Positions 1 to 5,840 of a stretch of DNA of 7,582 bases are shown here, one piece after another. Position 1 is the first letter of the stretch, and each line of letters begins with the position of its first letter. Origin of the DNA: Deltaproteobacteria bacterium (GTDB taxonomy: Bacteria > Myxococcota_A > Polyangia > Polyangiales > Houyiibacteriaceae); assembly GCA_019309605.1 (NCBI GenBank), contig JAFDFW010000367.1, forward strand, positions 1-7,582. The letters are read 5' to 3'. The notes beneath the pieces were generated by a model. The model had not been told where the DNA came from. It ran no database searches and saw nothing but the letters and a program-made list of their open reading frames with translations. A program made the position numbers and the translations under genes.

Positions 1-704
1 CCGCCATATATGAGGGCCATGTCGGGCGCTTCCGTGCAGTAGTAGTGCAGCCAGATGTAGGCGTGCTGGAACAGCGCCGCAGCGAGAGCGGCTAAGGAGC
101 CGGTGAGCAGCGCGATGCCCCACAAGCCCAAGAAGACCAGGGCGTACATGGCGTTGGACGTCCAGGCGAACGCCCCTTCGCGCACCATCGGCATTTCTCG
201 GTACCGCTGGCGGAAGTGGTCGCCACCGAGGGCGCGGTCGATGCCAAAGTAGCGGCCGACGGAGTATCCGGCGTACACGGCGGGAATCATGAGAGCGCTG
301 CCTGCGGCGAGCTCAAACCAGCGGGGTAGATCGGCGGTGCCCGCGTTCGCGATCGCCACGCCCGAGATTAGGATCGGGCGGGCGATGAGCAGGGGCATGA
401 ACACGATTCCCCAGACAATCATGTCGGCCTTGCCGACCATGCGCGTCAGAATCGACCAGCCGAGTTGCGCACGAAAAATGAAAGCGACGACTACCTGATG
501 AACGATCGCGGTCACGACCGAGGCCCAGAACCATTCGGTGTCCGAGAAACCGAGCCACTCGCCTTCGCCCAAGGCCGGCGCGGCGAAGGCTCCACAAATC
601 GGTACCAGCAGCACGAGCCCCAGCACATGAAGCCATTGGCGGTGGAAGAGGAAGGCGAGGGTGCCGGCCTCCGGAATGCTTGCGTACTCTCGAGCCGTAT
701 TCAT
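1..704 (-). CDS. PEMT/ICMT-like membrane methyltransferase family protein (3' end outside window)
   Basis: The gene begins with ATG at 704-702 and runs off the left edge after 234 codons, so the C-terminus is missing. The visible protein is an integral membrane protein with about five hydrophobic segments, near residues 27-45, 58-76, 96-118, 131-150 and 186-212. Towards the end it has REGAF..TSNAMY (175-187) followed by a hydrophobic helix and HYYCTEAPDM..IYG (220-234). This layout resembles the R-G-x-Y...RNPMY...E pattern of isoprenylcysteine/phosphatidylethanolamine methyltransferase-type membrane enzymes, which bind S-adenosylmethionine in the last two helices. The substrate cannot be told; a lipid amine or thiol is a family-based guess. 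The start lies 3 bases after the greB-like stop (TAG CTC ATG), so translation is probably coupled. No signs of damage are visible. The family call is moderate; a different polytopic membrane family remains possible. Confidence 0.6.
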   Translation of the reverse strand, partial: MNTAREYASIPEAGTLAFLFHRQWLHVLGLVLLVPICGAFAAPALGEGEWLGFSDTEWFWASVVTAIVHQVVVAFIFRAQLGWSILTRMVGKADMIVWGIVFMPLLIARPILISGVAIANAGTADLPRWFELAAGSALMIPAVYAGYSVGRYFGIDRALGGDHFRQRYREMPMVREGAFAWTSNAMYALVFLGLWGIALLTGSLAALAAALFQHAYIWLHYYCTEAPDMALIYG

Positions 705-707
705 GAG

Positions 708-1223
708 CTAGCTTTCTGGGGGCGCGTTCCGAACTTCGATGATCTCGCCGGTCACCTCACCCTTGGGGCGCCGTACCGTGATTTCGTCGCCGACCTCTCT
801 GGAGAGGAGCGACTTTCCGACGGGTGAGTCCATGCTGATCCACTTCTTTGCTGCGTCGATCTCGTCGGGGCCGACGACGCGGTAGGTTTGCATGTTGCCG
901 TCCTCGTCTTCGATCGTGACCCAGCTCCCAAAGTAGACCCGCCCGTCGTCGGGGGGCTTCTCGTCCACGATGGTGAGAACTTTCAGTCGTTGCCCCAAGA
1001 AACGAAGCCGTCGATCGATCGCGGCTAGGCGCTGCTTGCTGTACTGGTACTCCGCGTTCTCCGAGCGGTCGCCTTCGGCTGCCGCGACTTGCACGGCCTT
1101 TGCCATCTTTGGGCGATCGACGTGCCACAGGCGATCCGCTTCTTCCTCGAAGCGGCGGTACCCGTCGGGCGTGATGTAGCCGGGATTACCCGACATGTCC
1201 GGTCGTGTGCGGCGTCTCGTCAT
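708..1223 (-). CDS. greB: Transcription elongation factor GreB-like
   Basis: A 171-residue protein with the Gre-factor architecture. Residues about 18-88 form the N-terminal antiparallel coiled coil (TPDGYRRFEEEADRLW onward), and residues about 95-168 form the FKBP-like C-terminal domain. The coiled-coil tip carries GDRSENAEYQY (51-61), whose D52 and E55 match the acidic pair that Gre factors insert into the RNA polymerase secondary channel to stimulate cleavage of backtracked RNA. WHVDRP, the run of residues after the tip (RLAAIDRRLRFL), and YFGSWV...YRVVGPDEID...ISMDSPVGKSLL match GreB better than GreA. The length is slightly above E. coli GreB because of a basic N-terminal extension. An internal ATG at 1196 would give a more usual N-terminus. 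Neither start has a clear Shine-Dalgarno, so the start is uncertain. The gene is divergent from the desaturase and is followed after 3 bases by the membrane methyltransferase-like gene. Confidence 0.93.
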   Translation of the reverse strand: MTRRRTRPDMSGNPGYITPDGYRRFEEEADRLWHVDRPKMAKAVQVAAAEGDRSENAEYQYSKQRLAAIDRRLRFLGQRLKVLTIVDEKPPDDGRVYFGSWVTIEDEDGNMQTYRVVGPDEIDAAKKWISMDSPVGKSLLSREVGDEITVRRPKGEVTGEIIEVRNAPPES

Positions 1224-1261
1224 GACAGTCGCCGCGACGCTACTTCAGCAAAAGGGTCGGT

Positions 1262-1279
1262 GCCAGCCCGCCTGCTGGC
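1262..1279. repeat. Inverted repeat, 6-bp arms (GCCAGC/GCTGGC)
   Basis: GCCAGC at 1262-1267 is perfectly complementary to GCTGGC at 1274-1279 across a 6-base spacer. It could be an operator half-site pair or a small hairpin in a leader transcript. There is no U-tract, so it is not a plausible intrinsic terminator. Six-base arms in GC-rich DNA can occur by chance. Confidence 0.4.
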
Positions 1280-1292
1280 GCGGGGTCTCCAA

Positions 1293-1319
1293 ACCAGCCA
1301 ATAGAGACTGGGTGCTGGT
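1293..1319. repeat. Inverted repeat, 6-bp arms (ACCAGC/GCTGGT)
   Basis: ACCAGC at 1293-1298 pairs with GCTGGT at 1314-1319 over a 15-base spacer. The core CCAGC/GCTGG is the same as in the neighbouring 1262-1279 repeat, and CCCAGC occurs once more at 1331-1336. The shared core makes a protein-binding site slightly more attractive than chance, but function is unproven. Confidence 0.35.
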
Positions 1320-1336
1320 GACACTTCCGGCCCAGC

Positions 1337-1343
1337 AGGGGAG
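1337..1343 (+). promoter_or_regulatory. Ribosome binding site of the desaturase gene
   Basis: AGGGGAG lies 5 bases before the ATG at 1349. It is the clearest plus-strand Shine-Dalgarno in the window and supports this ATG as the true start. Confidence 0.7.
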
Positions 1344-1348
1344 TTCCG

Positions 1349-2209
1349 ATGCTTAGGCAGGCCGCCGACATACGCACGCTGATCTACATGGCGGTTACGA
1401 CGGCATTGCTCGTCGTACAATGGAGCCGGGACTCGTTCAGCCCCCTGCTGTTCATCGCCTGCCTCTTCATGGCTGTCTCGGTTGCGGTGATTGCCCACAA
1501 CCACAATCACCTGACGATTTGGAAGTCGAAGACCCTTAACGCGTTCACGGACTATTGGCTGACGCTGTTTTACGGATTCCCTGCCTTCGTGTGGGTCCCG
1601 ACGCACAACCAAAACCACCACAAGTTCAACAACCGTGAGGGCGACTACACGATCACCTATCGCTACACGGAGAAGACCAATCTCTTCACGCTGCTTACCT
1701 ACCCGACCGTGAGTGGGCTTCACCAGCAGAAGGCCATTGGCGTCTACCTCAAGAAGCAGTACCGCATCAATCGAAGTCGCTTCTGGTTCTGCATCTCGCA
1801 GTACCTGTTGCTGCTGAGCTTCCTCGCGGCCGCGTTTGCGATCGATTGGCAGAAGGCGCTGCTTTACATCTTCATACCGCAGCAGGTCTCGCTGTTTGTC
1901 GTGCTGATCTTCAACTACGTGCAGCACGTGCACGCTGATGAGGAGTCGCCCGTCAATCATTCCCGCAACATCGTCGGCCCGGCGATGAACTGGCTTCTCT
2001 TCAACAACGGCCTGCACACGGTGCACCACGACAATCCGGGGCTGCATTGGAGCAAGGCCCCGGCGGCGCATGCGAAAATCGCAGACAAGATCGACCCGCG
2101 ACTCAACGAGCAGAGCTTTTGGTGGTTCATGATCCGCGTCTACATTCTGGGGCTATTCAGTGAGAAGGCGCGCAGTTCGTCCATGCGTCTCGAACGCATG
2201 GCTCAATAG
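1349..2209 (+). CDS. Membrane fatty acid desaturase family protein (di-iron)
   Basis: A 286-residue integral membrane protein with the histidine clusters of the membrane desaturase/hydroxylase superfamily: HNHNH (50-54), HNQNHH (86-91), QHVH (192-195) and HTVHH plus a further His (223-227, H233). In this family these histidines bind a di-iron centre that activates oxygen to insert a double bond or hydroxyl into an acyl or related hydrophobic chain. Hydrophobic segments lie near 11-25, 31-49, 70-84, 146-164, 170-190 and 257-270, which places the His boxes on one membrane face. The length is short for the family, and no cytochrome b5 or ferredoxin domain is attached, so electrons must come from elsewhere. 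The start is supported by AGGGGAG. The TAG stop is followed after 17 bases by the isomerase-like gene, which suggests one transcript. Substrate and regiospecificity cannot be read from the sequence; a carotenoid or alkane hydroxylase-like role is an alternative. Confidence 0.88.
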   Translation: MLRQAADIRTLIYMAVTTALLVVQWSRDSFSPLLFIACLFMAVSVAVIAHNHNHLTIWKSKTLNAFTDYWLTLFYGFPAFVWVPTHNQNHHKFNNREGDYTITYRYTEKTNLFTLLTYPTVSGLHQQKAIGVYLKKQYRINRSRFWFCISQYLLLLSFLAAAFAIDWQKALLYIFIPQQVSLFVVLIFNYVQHVHADEESPVNHSRNIVGPAMNWLLFNNGLHTVHHDNPGLHWSKAPAAHAKIADKIDPRLNEQSFWWFMIRVYILGLFSEKARSSSMRLERMAQ

Positions 2210-2226
2210 CGGCTACTATTGGCCCA

Positions 2227-3101
2227 ATGTCTGAGTCGTGGGCTCTTTGTGCAGGGACGATTCCGCGAGCAGGGTTTCGCGAGCGTGTCGATGCGGCAGC
2301 CGAAGCGGGGTTTGCCGCAATCACGCTGTTTCCCGAGCACTATCTAGACGCGGTTGCACGCGAAGGCCTCGATCCTTCGGCGATGCGCAGCCATCTTCAG
2401 GGAGCCGGGATTTTCGTCCACCAACTCGATCCGCTCCTCGATTGGTATTCGACTGATGCGACGAGGTCCGAGCTCCGTTTGTACGAGGCTGCGGAGGCGA
2501 CGGGAGCGACCTCAGTGAATGTCGCGCCGGCGTTTGCGCCGACAGAAGACCTGGCCTTCCTGACCGATCGACTTGGTGCGCTTGGTGAACGTGCAGCCGC
2601 GCGGGGGTTGTCGATCGACCTCGAGTTCCTGCCCTGGAGCTCCATTCCGAATCTGGGCACCGCGATATCCGTGGTCGAAGCATGCGGGCTTCGGAACGTC
2701 GGCGTCATGCTCGACAGCTGGCATTTCTTCCGCAGCGGTGGCCAGGTGTCCGAGCTGACCCCGGAGGTAGTCAGCCGTATCACCGGAGTGCAGTTGAACG
2801 ACGCGCCCCTCCACCCCGCGCCTCGGGGTGCCCGCGAACGATGGGACGCCAGTCAGACGCGGCGCAGAGCGCGAACCCCGATCTCATCGGCGAAACCCTC
2901 ACTCGACGCCTGCTTCCAGGGGATGGCCAACAACCGGTAGCCGAGCTGTTCGCAGCGTTGAAGGCCGGCGGCTGTCGCGCCCCGATGGGAGTCGAGGTCT
3001 TCAACGCGACGCTGCATCGGCTCTCCCCGCGAGTCGTTGCCCGCCGCGCGATGGATGGCTGTCTTCGAGTCGCTGCGACCACCGGATCGAGCGCTGGCTA
3101 A
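2227..3101 (+). CDS. Sugar phosphate isomerase/epimerase (AP-endonuclease-2-like TIM barrel), frame disrupted
   Basis: The first frame starts at ATG 2227 and stops at 2938-2940 (237 codons). It reads as a xylose-isomerase-like TIM barrel: an early strand near 8-13, FAAITLFPEHYL (29-40), GATSVNVAP (93-101), LSIDLEFLPW with E133, VGVMLDSWHFF with D163 and H166, and ITGVQLNDAP with D192. E133, D163 and H166 fit the divalent-metal ligands of this fold. After about residue 198 the frame turns into an unlike, Arg/Ser-rich tail. The expected C-terminus instead appears in another frame from about 2856 to the TAA at 3099-3101 (DLIGETLTRRLLPGDG, then PMGVEVFN with the last Glu ligand). A -1 shift (one missing base or two extra) between about 2800 and 2880 would join them into about 290 residues. 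The protein may be a pseudogene product, or the read may contain an error. The substrate is unknown. It follows the desaturase by 17 bases with no obvious ribosome binding site. Confidence 0.75.
2806..2880 (+). other. Frameshift zone in the isomerase-like gene
   Basis: The frame used up to LNDAPLHPA at about 2820 must give way to the frame that reads NPDLIGETL from about 2874. The zone contains short homopolymers (CCCC at 2806-2809 and 2814-2817, GGGG at 2825-2828), where an indel or sequencing slip is plausible. The exact base cannot be fixed without a homologue. Confidence 0.65.
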
Positions 3102-3102
3102 C

Positions 3103-4237
3103 TCAGTCGCAGGTGCACTGTGCGGCGCTAACCTGGGCGATCGCGAACGACGGGAGGCACGCGGACCCCTCGAACGGCAGAAGGTCTGCCGCGAAGTCGG
3201 CGCAATCGTGGCAACATAGGTAATCGCCTTCGCAGGTGCCTGCGCCGCACCCTGTTACGGTGCAGAACCCCGCACCCTCGAAGGAGAGGCAGAAGTCGGC
3301 CTCCTGCCCCTCGCACGTGGCATCCGTTGCGCACAACGTCCCCGTTCCGTTGTCGGTGACTTCCGGGAGGCCTCCGCCCGATCCGTCTTCGGAAAGGCCG
3401 TTGACGAAGACCTGGTTAGCTGTCGTGTACGTGTCCTCGATCGCCGCCTCGCGATGCACTTGGCCAGCTTGCCGCGTTGGGTCGGCCACGACGGCCGCGA
3501 ATGCGGCGTGGCTCGGGAAGAGATTGATTCTGAACTCATCCCATTCACGTTCGTCGCCGATAAACACGCCTTCGACGTCGAACCATCCGAGTGGACCACC
3601 TCCTTGCTCGATGGCAACTCCGCTTCCTGCCTGCTCGTACAGCGACATCGCCTCCCGGCCGGTTCTCTCCGGTTCGCTCGAATCGGGGCCGTAGTCTGCG
3701 ATCTCGTTGTAAGCGAGTAGGTGCGCGATCGCGACCGGTGGGTCGTCTTCCGTCGCCGGGTTGGGGATGTCGCCGCCCTCCGGAAGCGTGATCGGAGCTC
3801 GTAGGTGCGTCACCATCACCAGGGTCTTCTCGACGCCCGCATCTTTGTGGATCGCTCGTGCTTGAAACTCCTCGTCCTGGGTCATCTGGAAGAAGAGTGC
3901 TCGGCTCGGGTAGCGCACGATGGCTACTTGCTCCCACTGAGTCCCCTCGAGCGAAATCAGATTGGCCTCGACGTCGGCGACGAAGACGATCTCAGCCCCG
4001 ATCGCAGCGAGAAACTCCAAGGGTGCGTACAACGCGTCGGCCTCGCGGCCCGTGAGATCCGTCTCCCGGCCGTCCGCGTAGTCGGCCTTTTCCCTGAACT
4101 TGATCAGGTTGACCATATTCATTGAGAGTCCCAAACCGGATATCGCCCGGCTCGGGAAGTCGCGTCTCCGTACTCGGCGATTCAGCCCCACACCCCAAAA
4201 CCCCAAGGATCACCATCGAAAGCAATATTCTACGCAT
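3103..4237 (-). CDS. Secreted lipoprotein with tandem DUF1330-like domains and Cys-rich tail, frame disrupted near N-terminus
   Basis: ATG at 4237-4235, with AAGAG 7 bases upstream, starts a typical lipoprotein signal peptide: MRR, a hydrophobic stretch, then GVLGC as lipobox. An acidic linker follows (ESPSTETRLPEPGDIRFG). The body lies in another frame. MVNLIKF at 4116 opens a DUF1330-like domain (to about 3802; GREADALY, VRYPSRALF), and a second diverged copy follows (about 3738-3403; GREAMSLY, NLFPSHAAF). A tail from about 3333 to 3109 has 12 cysteines, enough for six disulfides, which fits export. The two frames are reconciled by dropping one base, most simply near 4113-4125, giving about 376 residues. 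DUF1330 domains are dimeric alpha/beta-barrel folds of unclear function, so the role here is unknown; binding or sensing outside the cytoplasm is a guess. The stop faces the isomerase stop with one base between them. The SDR stop lies 77 bases upstream, so this gene may have its own promoter. Confidence 0.75.
4112..4187 (-). other. Frameshift zone between lipoprotein signal peptide and DUF1330 body
   Basis: The signal-peptide frame (lipobox Cys at about 4192-4190) and the DUF1330 frame (from 4116) are offset by one base. Removing one A from AATGAATATGG at about 4113-4123 gives GTLNDMVNLIKF with no odd residues. A shift earlier, in the G-rich run after the lipobox, would give an implausible Arg-rich linker. 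Hence the downstream end of the zone is favoured. Confidence 0.65.
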
Positions 4238-4244
4238 GGGAAAT

Positions 4245-4249
4245 CTCTT
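4245..4249 (-). promoter_or_regulatory. Ribosome binding site of the lipoprotein gene
   Basis: Read on the minus strand, AAGAG ends 7 bases before the ATG at 4237. It supports this ATG and the signal-peptide frame over the in-frame TTG at 4206, which yields an Arg-rich N-terminus with no signal peptide. Confidence 0.5.
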
Positions 4250-4314
4250 CGTCACAAATAGCCGCATCGCTCGGACACGCAAGCTCACGGGCGGTGGCAT
4301 GTGTGTTCGCTTCC

Positions 4315-5091
4315 TCACTCGCGGTTCGCAGAAAGCACGATTTTCCATAGGAGTCTCGGAGACATTCGCCGGAGCCACATCACTGCTTTGGCTTCCGCTC
4401 CCGGGATGAGGATCTCCGTGCGTTTGATGAGCGCTTTTTCGACCTCGTCGATGATGAAGTTGGGGTCGGCGAACCGGCTTTTCGCGATCGAGTCGGAGAT
4501 GATCCTTGGATTCGACGTGGCGACTGCCTGCTGAAGCAGCGGCGTGTCGACCAACGGTGCGCAGACGAGCATGACGTGCACGCCGCTTCCCCTCGTCTCT
4601 TCGAGCAGCACCTCACTGTAGACGTTGGTTGCTGCTTTGCTTGCGCAATACGCGCCGCAGTCGGGGACGAGGACCGAGCCTCCCGTCGAACCGAAGATGA
4701 TCAGCTCTCCGGTACGCCTACGCGTCATCGCAGGAAGGACCGCCTGGACCGCGTTGACGGTGCCGCCGTAGTTGACCGCCATCACGCGTTGGATTTCCAG
4801 CATCTCCTGTTCGGCCAGCTTCGAGGTGGGCATGATTGCCGCGCAGGTGACCAGGCGGTCGATCGCGCCGAGCTTGGACCCGATCTCGGTGAAGGCAGTG
4901 CCGAGCTCATCCGAGCTCGATACATCGCAGGGAACGGGGTGAACGTTGCTCGATTCCGATGACACGGCGGCCAGTGCTTCGCGGTCGCGATCGACGACCG
5001 CAACTTGAATGCCTTGGGCCGCCATGCGCAGGGCGAAGAGGCGTCCCATCCCGCTTGCGCCTCCCGTGACCACCGCTACCCGCACGTTCAT
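4315..5091 (-). CDS. Short-chain dehydrogenase/reductase (SDR) family oxidoreductase
   Basis: A 258-residue classical SDR with a Rossmann fold. The cofactor glycine motif TGGASGMG is at 9-16, and an acidic residue (D34) after strand 2 favours NAD(H). D56-V57 contact the adenine, N107 is in AVNYGG, and the catalytic triad is S135 (IIFGSTGG), Y148 and K152 (YCASK). VDTPLL at 181-186 matches the substrate-loop motif of the family. The usual NNAG motif is replaced by CAAI (83-86). The enzyme should interconvert a hydroxyl and a ketone; the substrate is unknown. ATG 5091 is the conventional start. An in-frame GTG at 5106 overlaps the decarboxylase stop as GTGA and would add five residues (VSNGP), so translation is coupled either way. 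The C-terminus (MWLRRMSPRLLWKIVL) is basic and hydrophobic and could touch a membrane. It is the third gene of the reductase-decarboxylase-dehydrogenase run. Confidence 0.92.
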   Translation of the reverse strand: MNVRVAVVTGGASGMGRLFALRMAAQGIQVAVVDRDREALAAVSSESSNVHPVPCDVSSSDELGTAFTEIGSKLGAIDRLVTCAAIMPTSKLAEQEMLEIQRVMAVNYGGTVNAVQAVLPAMTRRRTGELIIFGSTGGSVLVPDCGAYCASKAATNVYSEVLLEETRGSGVHVMLVCAPLVDTPLLQQAVATSNPRIISDSIAKSRFADPNFIIDEVEKALIKRTEILIPGAEAKAVMWLRRMSPRLLWKIVLSANRE

Positions 5092-5102
5092 CGGGCCGTT
5101 GC

Positions 5103-5840
5103 TCACAGTTTCTCGGGTGCGCTCATGCTGAACGACAGGTGTCCCGCCCAAGTGGCAAGAAGCGGACGTCGCGGCAGGCCGAGCGCACGTAGCTTGTCCG
5201 CCAGCGGGTGGTCGCCGAGACGAAGGCGGCCACTGCCGGGGCGATAGCCGGCATCTCGATAGGTTTGCGTCAGGTAACTCACGTGAGGCGCGCCTTCCCA
5301 GACCGAATACACGGCGGAAGTGACGGCAGGGGGGGTGGTCGATCCGCTCGCTGGCACCGAGTAGTCGAACACCTCCTGGCCGTCCATGCGCAGACTGAAG
5401 GACGCACGGCCGCCCACGCGCTCGTGACTGATGTCCTCGATGGTCTTCGGGAAGCCCCACATGAAGATCCCCGCGTCTCGCGAGAGCGGAGTCGTCACCT
5501 GGAGATTCCACGTGAAGCTCGCCGTGTTCCCACGAATGATGTCGAGCCATGTACTCGCGTACGGCAGACGAGGTCTCTGGCCGGCCCGTTTGACGAAGAA
5601 CGCCATCGCCGTCTCGTCGTATCCTCCGCAGTCGGTGTCGGTGTATCGAACGCCGGTGAGCACCAGGACCCCTCTGCCCGGCGCAACCTCAGCGAGCTCG
5701 AAGCCGCTATCCGCGATGTACTCGTTCGCCACTTTGGACTTCACCAAGAAGAGCCCGGCCGCCGAACATCCATCCCGAAACTCCGTCGGATAGACCAGAT
5801 GCCTTCCTTCGATCTCGAAGGTTCGTTCACCGGGTATCAT
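5103..5840 (-). CDS. Acetoacetate decarboxylase (ADC) family protein
   Basis: A 245-residue protein of the acetoacetate decarboxylase fold, a length close to the clostridial enzyme. WGFPKT at 128-133 matches the active-site segment around the Schiff-base lysine of Clostridium ADC, giving K132 as the likely catalytic lysine. YDET at 74-77 matches the segment holding the conserved active-site Glu (E76). The second lysine, which in the clostridial enzyme lowers the pKa of the first, is Thr133 here, so true acetoacetate decarboxylation is doubtful. Such ADC-superfamily members are known to decarboxylate or hydrate/condense other keto acids. The C-terminal part (about 178-240) has hydrophobic strands ending in WAGHLSFSM. 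The ATG at 5840 overlaps the upstream reductase stop by four bases (ATGA), with GGCGGA just before it, and the stop overlaps or abuts the SDR start. The substrate is probably produced or consumed by those two enzymes. Confidence 0.87.
   Translation of the reverse strand: MIPGERTFEIEGRHLVYPTEFRDGCSAAGLFLVKSKVANEYIADSGFELAEVAPGRGVLVLTGVRYTDTDCGGYDETAMAFFVKRAGQRPRLPYASTWLDIIRGNTASFTWNLQVTTPLSRDAGIFMWGFPKTIEDISHERVGGRASFSLRMDGQEVFDYSVPASGSTTPPAVTSAVYSVWEGAPHVSYLTQTYRDAGYRPGSGRLRLGDHPLADKLRALGLPRRPLLATWAGHLSFSMSAPEKL

Larger units (their letters stand above)
1224..1348. promoter_or_regulatory. Divergent intergenic region between greB-like and desaturase genes
   Basis: These 125 bases separate two divergently transcribed genes and must hold the promoters or leaders of both. 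I cannot identify a convincing -35/-10 pair on either strand. The visible structure is two nearby inverted repeats (1262-1279 and 1293-1319) that share a CCAGC/GCTGG core, and a Shine-Dalgarno next to the desaturase start. Confidence 0.55.

Noticed and set aside
1262..1279. Hairpin as intrinsic terminator
   Set aside because: No U-tract on either strand, and it lies upstream of both flanking genes rather than downstream.
1220..2071. Long (283-codon) open frame antisense to the desaturase
   Set aside because: Its translation is rich in Val, Arg, Glu and His with no recognisable motif, while the opposite strand encodes clear His-box and membrane segments. It is a codon-bias shadow.
2869..2882. 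Possible short duplication of CGCGAAC...GAT (also at 2833-2842) as cause of the isomerase frame break
   Set aside because: The match is short and gapped, so it cannot be distinguished from chance in GC-rich sequence.
4124..4206. TTG at 4206 as start of the DUF1330 protein
   Set aside because: It gives an Arg-rich N-terminus without a signal peptide, although the Cys-rich tail implies export and a good lipobox peptide exists in the neighbouring frame.
5092..5550. Upstream extension of the SDR frame to 5550, suggesting a 411-residue fusion
   Set aside because: The extension overlaps the ADC gene and reads as low-complexity Arg/His-rich sequence. The SDR fold starts normally at 5091 or 5106.
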